NCBI GenBank assembly: GCA_017380995.1
Contig: JAFOCY010000007.1
Coordinates: forward strand, 1-13,964
Reading direction: 5' to 3'
From: Oscillibacter sp.
GTDB lineage: Bacteria; Bacillota; Clostridia; Oscillospirales; Oscillospiraceae
DNA: 13,964 nt
A program made the translations under genes and the position numbers. Below the pieces are notes generated by a model. The model did not search any database and had not been told where the DNA came from. It was given only the letters and a program-made list of their open reading frames with translations. Within the stretch, counting starts at the first letter, position 1. Each line of letters opens with the position of its first letter. This document shows positions 12,192-13,964 of this stretch, piece by piece.

Positions 12192-13964
12192 TCACTCTCC
12201 GTACCGGAACCCTACCGCCGGGAGGATCCCGCTCTCAGGGAACTCCGTTCCCTCCAGGAGATACGTGTAGGTGATGGTATCGCCCTTGTCCAAAAGCACT
12301 GCCTGGGGAACTTCATTGGCAGCAAAGTCCAGATAGACCTCCATCAGCTCCATGCGGACATAATAGTGGGTATTGCCGTCGATCACAGCAGAGCGGATCT
12401 CAGCGATGGTGCCGGAGGCCTCCGTGGCAACGCCGTCGATGGAGGTATTTCCCGCTCCGATGAGGCCGTTATGGGCCAGGGAATTGCGGTAGTTCTGCTC
12501 ACACTCGGCAACGGTGGAGCCGGTGGAAACGATCTGATACTGCTCCACGTTTACCATGGCGTACATCTTTACCAGGCCGTCGGCGCCCTTGAGGGACATG
12601 AAATAGGTGGGCTGCTCAGCGATGTTCAAAAGCAGGGGGAAGGTGGCCTCGTAGCGCATCTGCTGGACCTGGCTCTCGGCAGACTCCATGGCAGAGTACT
12701 CCGTGGCACCGGCCACCCGGTAGAACTCGGTCTCCTTGGTGCGCTGGTTAGAGAGGATAAAGCCGATGTTGGACTGGTCGGAAGTGACGGAAGTGACGCC
12801 GGTATACATATAGACATCGTCGTTCAGGGCGATGTAGTTGTAGCCGTCGGTAGTGAGGGTCACATCCTTCTGTCCGAACATGGAGTTCAGGAAGCCGTTA
12901 TGGTACTGGCCGTAATAGTCGTACTGCTCCATGATGATATCAGAGGAGTAGAGGCGGTCCACCCAGTTGGGAACTTCCTCATAATAGGTGCTCTCGCCGG
13001 TGATAGCGTTCACCAGCACGCCACCCTTGATATCCGTTCCGCCAAAAAGGCCGATGGTCTTGACGATGCGGGAGCAGACCCAGTAGGGAGTTCCCTCCTC
13101 GTCGATCTCAAAGACAGGTTCATCGAACATCATGGTGGGATAGCGGAAACGGAGATGACGGTAAAGATTGCGGCTGAAATGCTCGGCGGGAGTGTACTTC
13201 ATACCCTCGGCCAAACGCACCACTTCCGCCTCCTGGGTCACCATGTCGATGATGATATAGGCGGGAAGACCCTCCGAGCGGTTGGTGAACCACTTGATGA
13301 TATCGCCGTAGCGAAGGCTGGTCACGCGGACGGGACGGCCCTGGTAGTTGATCTGGGTATAGGAGGGCAGGATCTCGAACTGGGACACCATATCGCTCAG
13401 CTCACCCAGCTTACGGCTGCCAAGACGGGCGGCGGAGTCAGAGTCCAGCATGGGGATCTGGTCGTAGCTGATCTCCTCAACGCCTGCGATGAAGTCGCCC
13501 CCCTCCTCCAGGGGCAAAAGCTCGCTGTAGCTTCCTGCCCGGAGCACCACCCAGGAGCTGATGGCGCCGATGGCAATGGCGGCGATCATGGCAATAAAGG
13601 CGAGGAAAGGTACGGTGCACTGCTTTTTCACAAAGCCCACATAGCCCTTAAAGCCTTCCCCCTGGAATCCGGAGGTGATCACAGCGCAGACACAGTAGAC
13701 GATGCACAGCAGGAACGCAAAGGCGTAGAACTCCTCAGCGTGGAGGTTGATGGCAGGAAGCTCCACATAGAAGTACACCAGGCCGAAAACCAGCGTCACA
13801 GCCAGGTTGATGAGAGTCCGGGTAAAGGCATTGCCGATGGCCTTGCGGGGCTTTTTCGGCTTTTTCGGCGGGGTCTGCTGGAAGGGGCTTTCGCCGCTGT
13901 CGGCGCTGTTGGGACTGTTGAACCCGCCGAAGCCGCCGAAGCCGCCAAAGCCGCCGGGGGTGAA
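12192..13964 (-). CDS. Large membrane-anchored protein, 5' end missing, function unknown
   Basis: A minus-strand frame of 590 residues remains open to the right edge of the window; a GTG at 13799 that could look like a start is internal. The visible N-terminus has FGG repeats (residues 4-15 of the visible part), a Ser/Asn stretch, then a basic Lys/Pro tract (TPPKKPKKPRK, 31-41). Three hydrophobic segments follow near 51-70, 80-98 and 118-138. The remaining 450 residues are hydrophilic and mixed, probably outside the cell. They include two segments resembling each other loosely in style (DEPVFEIDEEGTPYWV with GGVLVNAITGESTYY, and EFYRVAGATEYSAMESA), slightly PepSY-like. I do not recognise the family. 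It is not evidently cotranscribed with rplU, which has its own promoter. No frameshift is seen. Confidence 0.8.
   Translation of the reverse strand, partial: FTPGGFGGFGGFGGFNSPNSADSGESPFQQTPPKKPKKPRKAIGNAFTRTLINLAVTLVFGLVYFYVELPAINLHAEEFYAFAFLLCIVYCVCAVITSGFQGEGFKGYVGFVKKQCTVPFLAFIAMIAAIAIGAISSWVVLRAGSYSELLPLEEGGDFIAGVEEISYDQIPMLDSDSAARLGSRKLGELSDMVSQFEILPSYTQINYQGRPVRVTSLRYGDIIKWFTNRSEGLPAYIIIDMVTQEAEVVRLAEGMKYTPAEHFSRNLYRHLRFRYPTMMFDEPVFEIDEEGTPYWVCSRIVKTIGLFGGTDIKGGVLVNAITGESTYYEEVPNWVDRLYSSDIIMEQYDYYGQYHNGFLNSMFGQKDVTLTTDGYNYIALNDDVYMYTGVTSVTSDQSNIGFILSNQRTKETEFYRVAGATEYSAMESAESQVQQMRYEATFPLLLNIAEQPTYFMSLKGADGLVKMYAMVNVEQYQIVSTGSTVAECEQNYRNSLAHNGLIGAGNTSIDGVATEASGTIAEIRSAVIDGNTHYYVRMELMEVYLDFAANEVPQAVLLDKGDTITYTYLLEGTEFPESGILPAVGFRYGE

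Overview
The window is ordinary chromosome of a fairly GC-rich Firmicute. It is most likely a gut Clostridium of the Oscillospiraceae/Flavonifractor type; the order and family are inference. Support comes from an HPr with both His15 and Ser46, a ribosomal protein L27 with a cleavable N-terminal extension next to its dedicated protease Prp, strong GGAGG ribosome binding sites and near-consensus sigma-A promoters. No tRNA, rRNA, CRISPR array, insertion sequence or phage gene was seen.

Left part (1-4610): the 5' end of a UPF0371/DUF1846 gene leaves the window on the minus strand and is divergent from an AGCS sodium:amino-acid symporter. Next is a three-gene plus-strand operon. It encodes a CobW/COG0523 GTPase with a large His/Cys-rich repeat array, a second divergent CobW-like P-loop protein whose C-terminal part resembles YcgQ/DUF1980, and a small multi-spanning membrane protein coupled to it. 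This looks like a metal (probably zinc) handling module and is the most interesting part of the window. A strong bidirectional hairpin ends it.

Middle part (4611-9645): uvrC (excision repair) and ptsH (HPr of the PTS) lie on the minus strand with a terminator between them. Plus-strand genes follow: a small Gly/Ser-rich lipoprotein, trmO (tRNA m6t6A37 methyltransferase) and a PLP-dependent aminotransferase. Each of these three has its own signals, and a second bidirectional terminator closes the stretch.

Right part (9646-13964): on the minus strand, the conserved ribosome-biogenesis cluster rplU-prp-rpmA-obgE runs from a consensus promoter and a structured leader, with a terminator-like hairpin between rpmA and obgE. 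Upstream of it, also on the minus strand, is the truncated gene of a large membrane-anchored protein with an FGG-repeat and Lys/Pro-rich N-terminus and three predicted membrane segments. Its start lies beyond the window.
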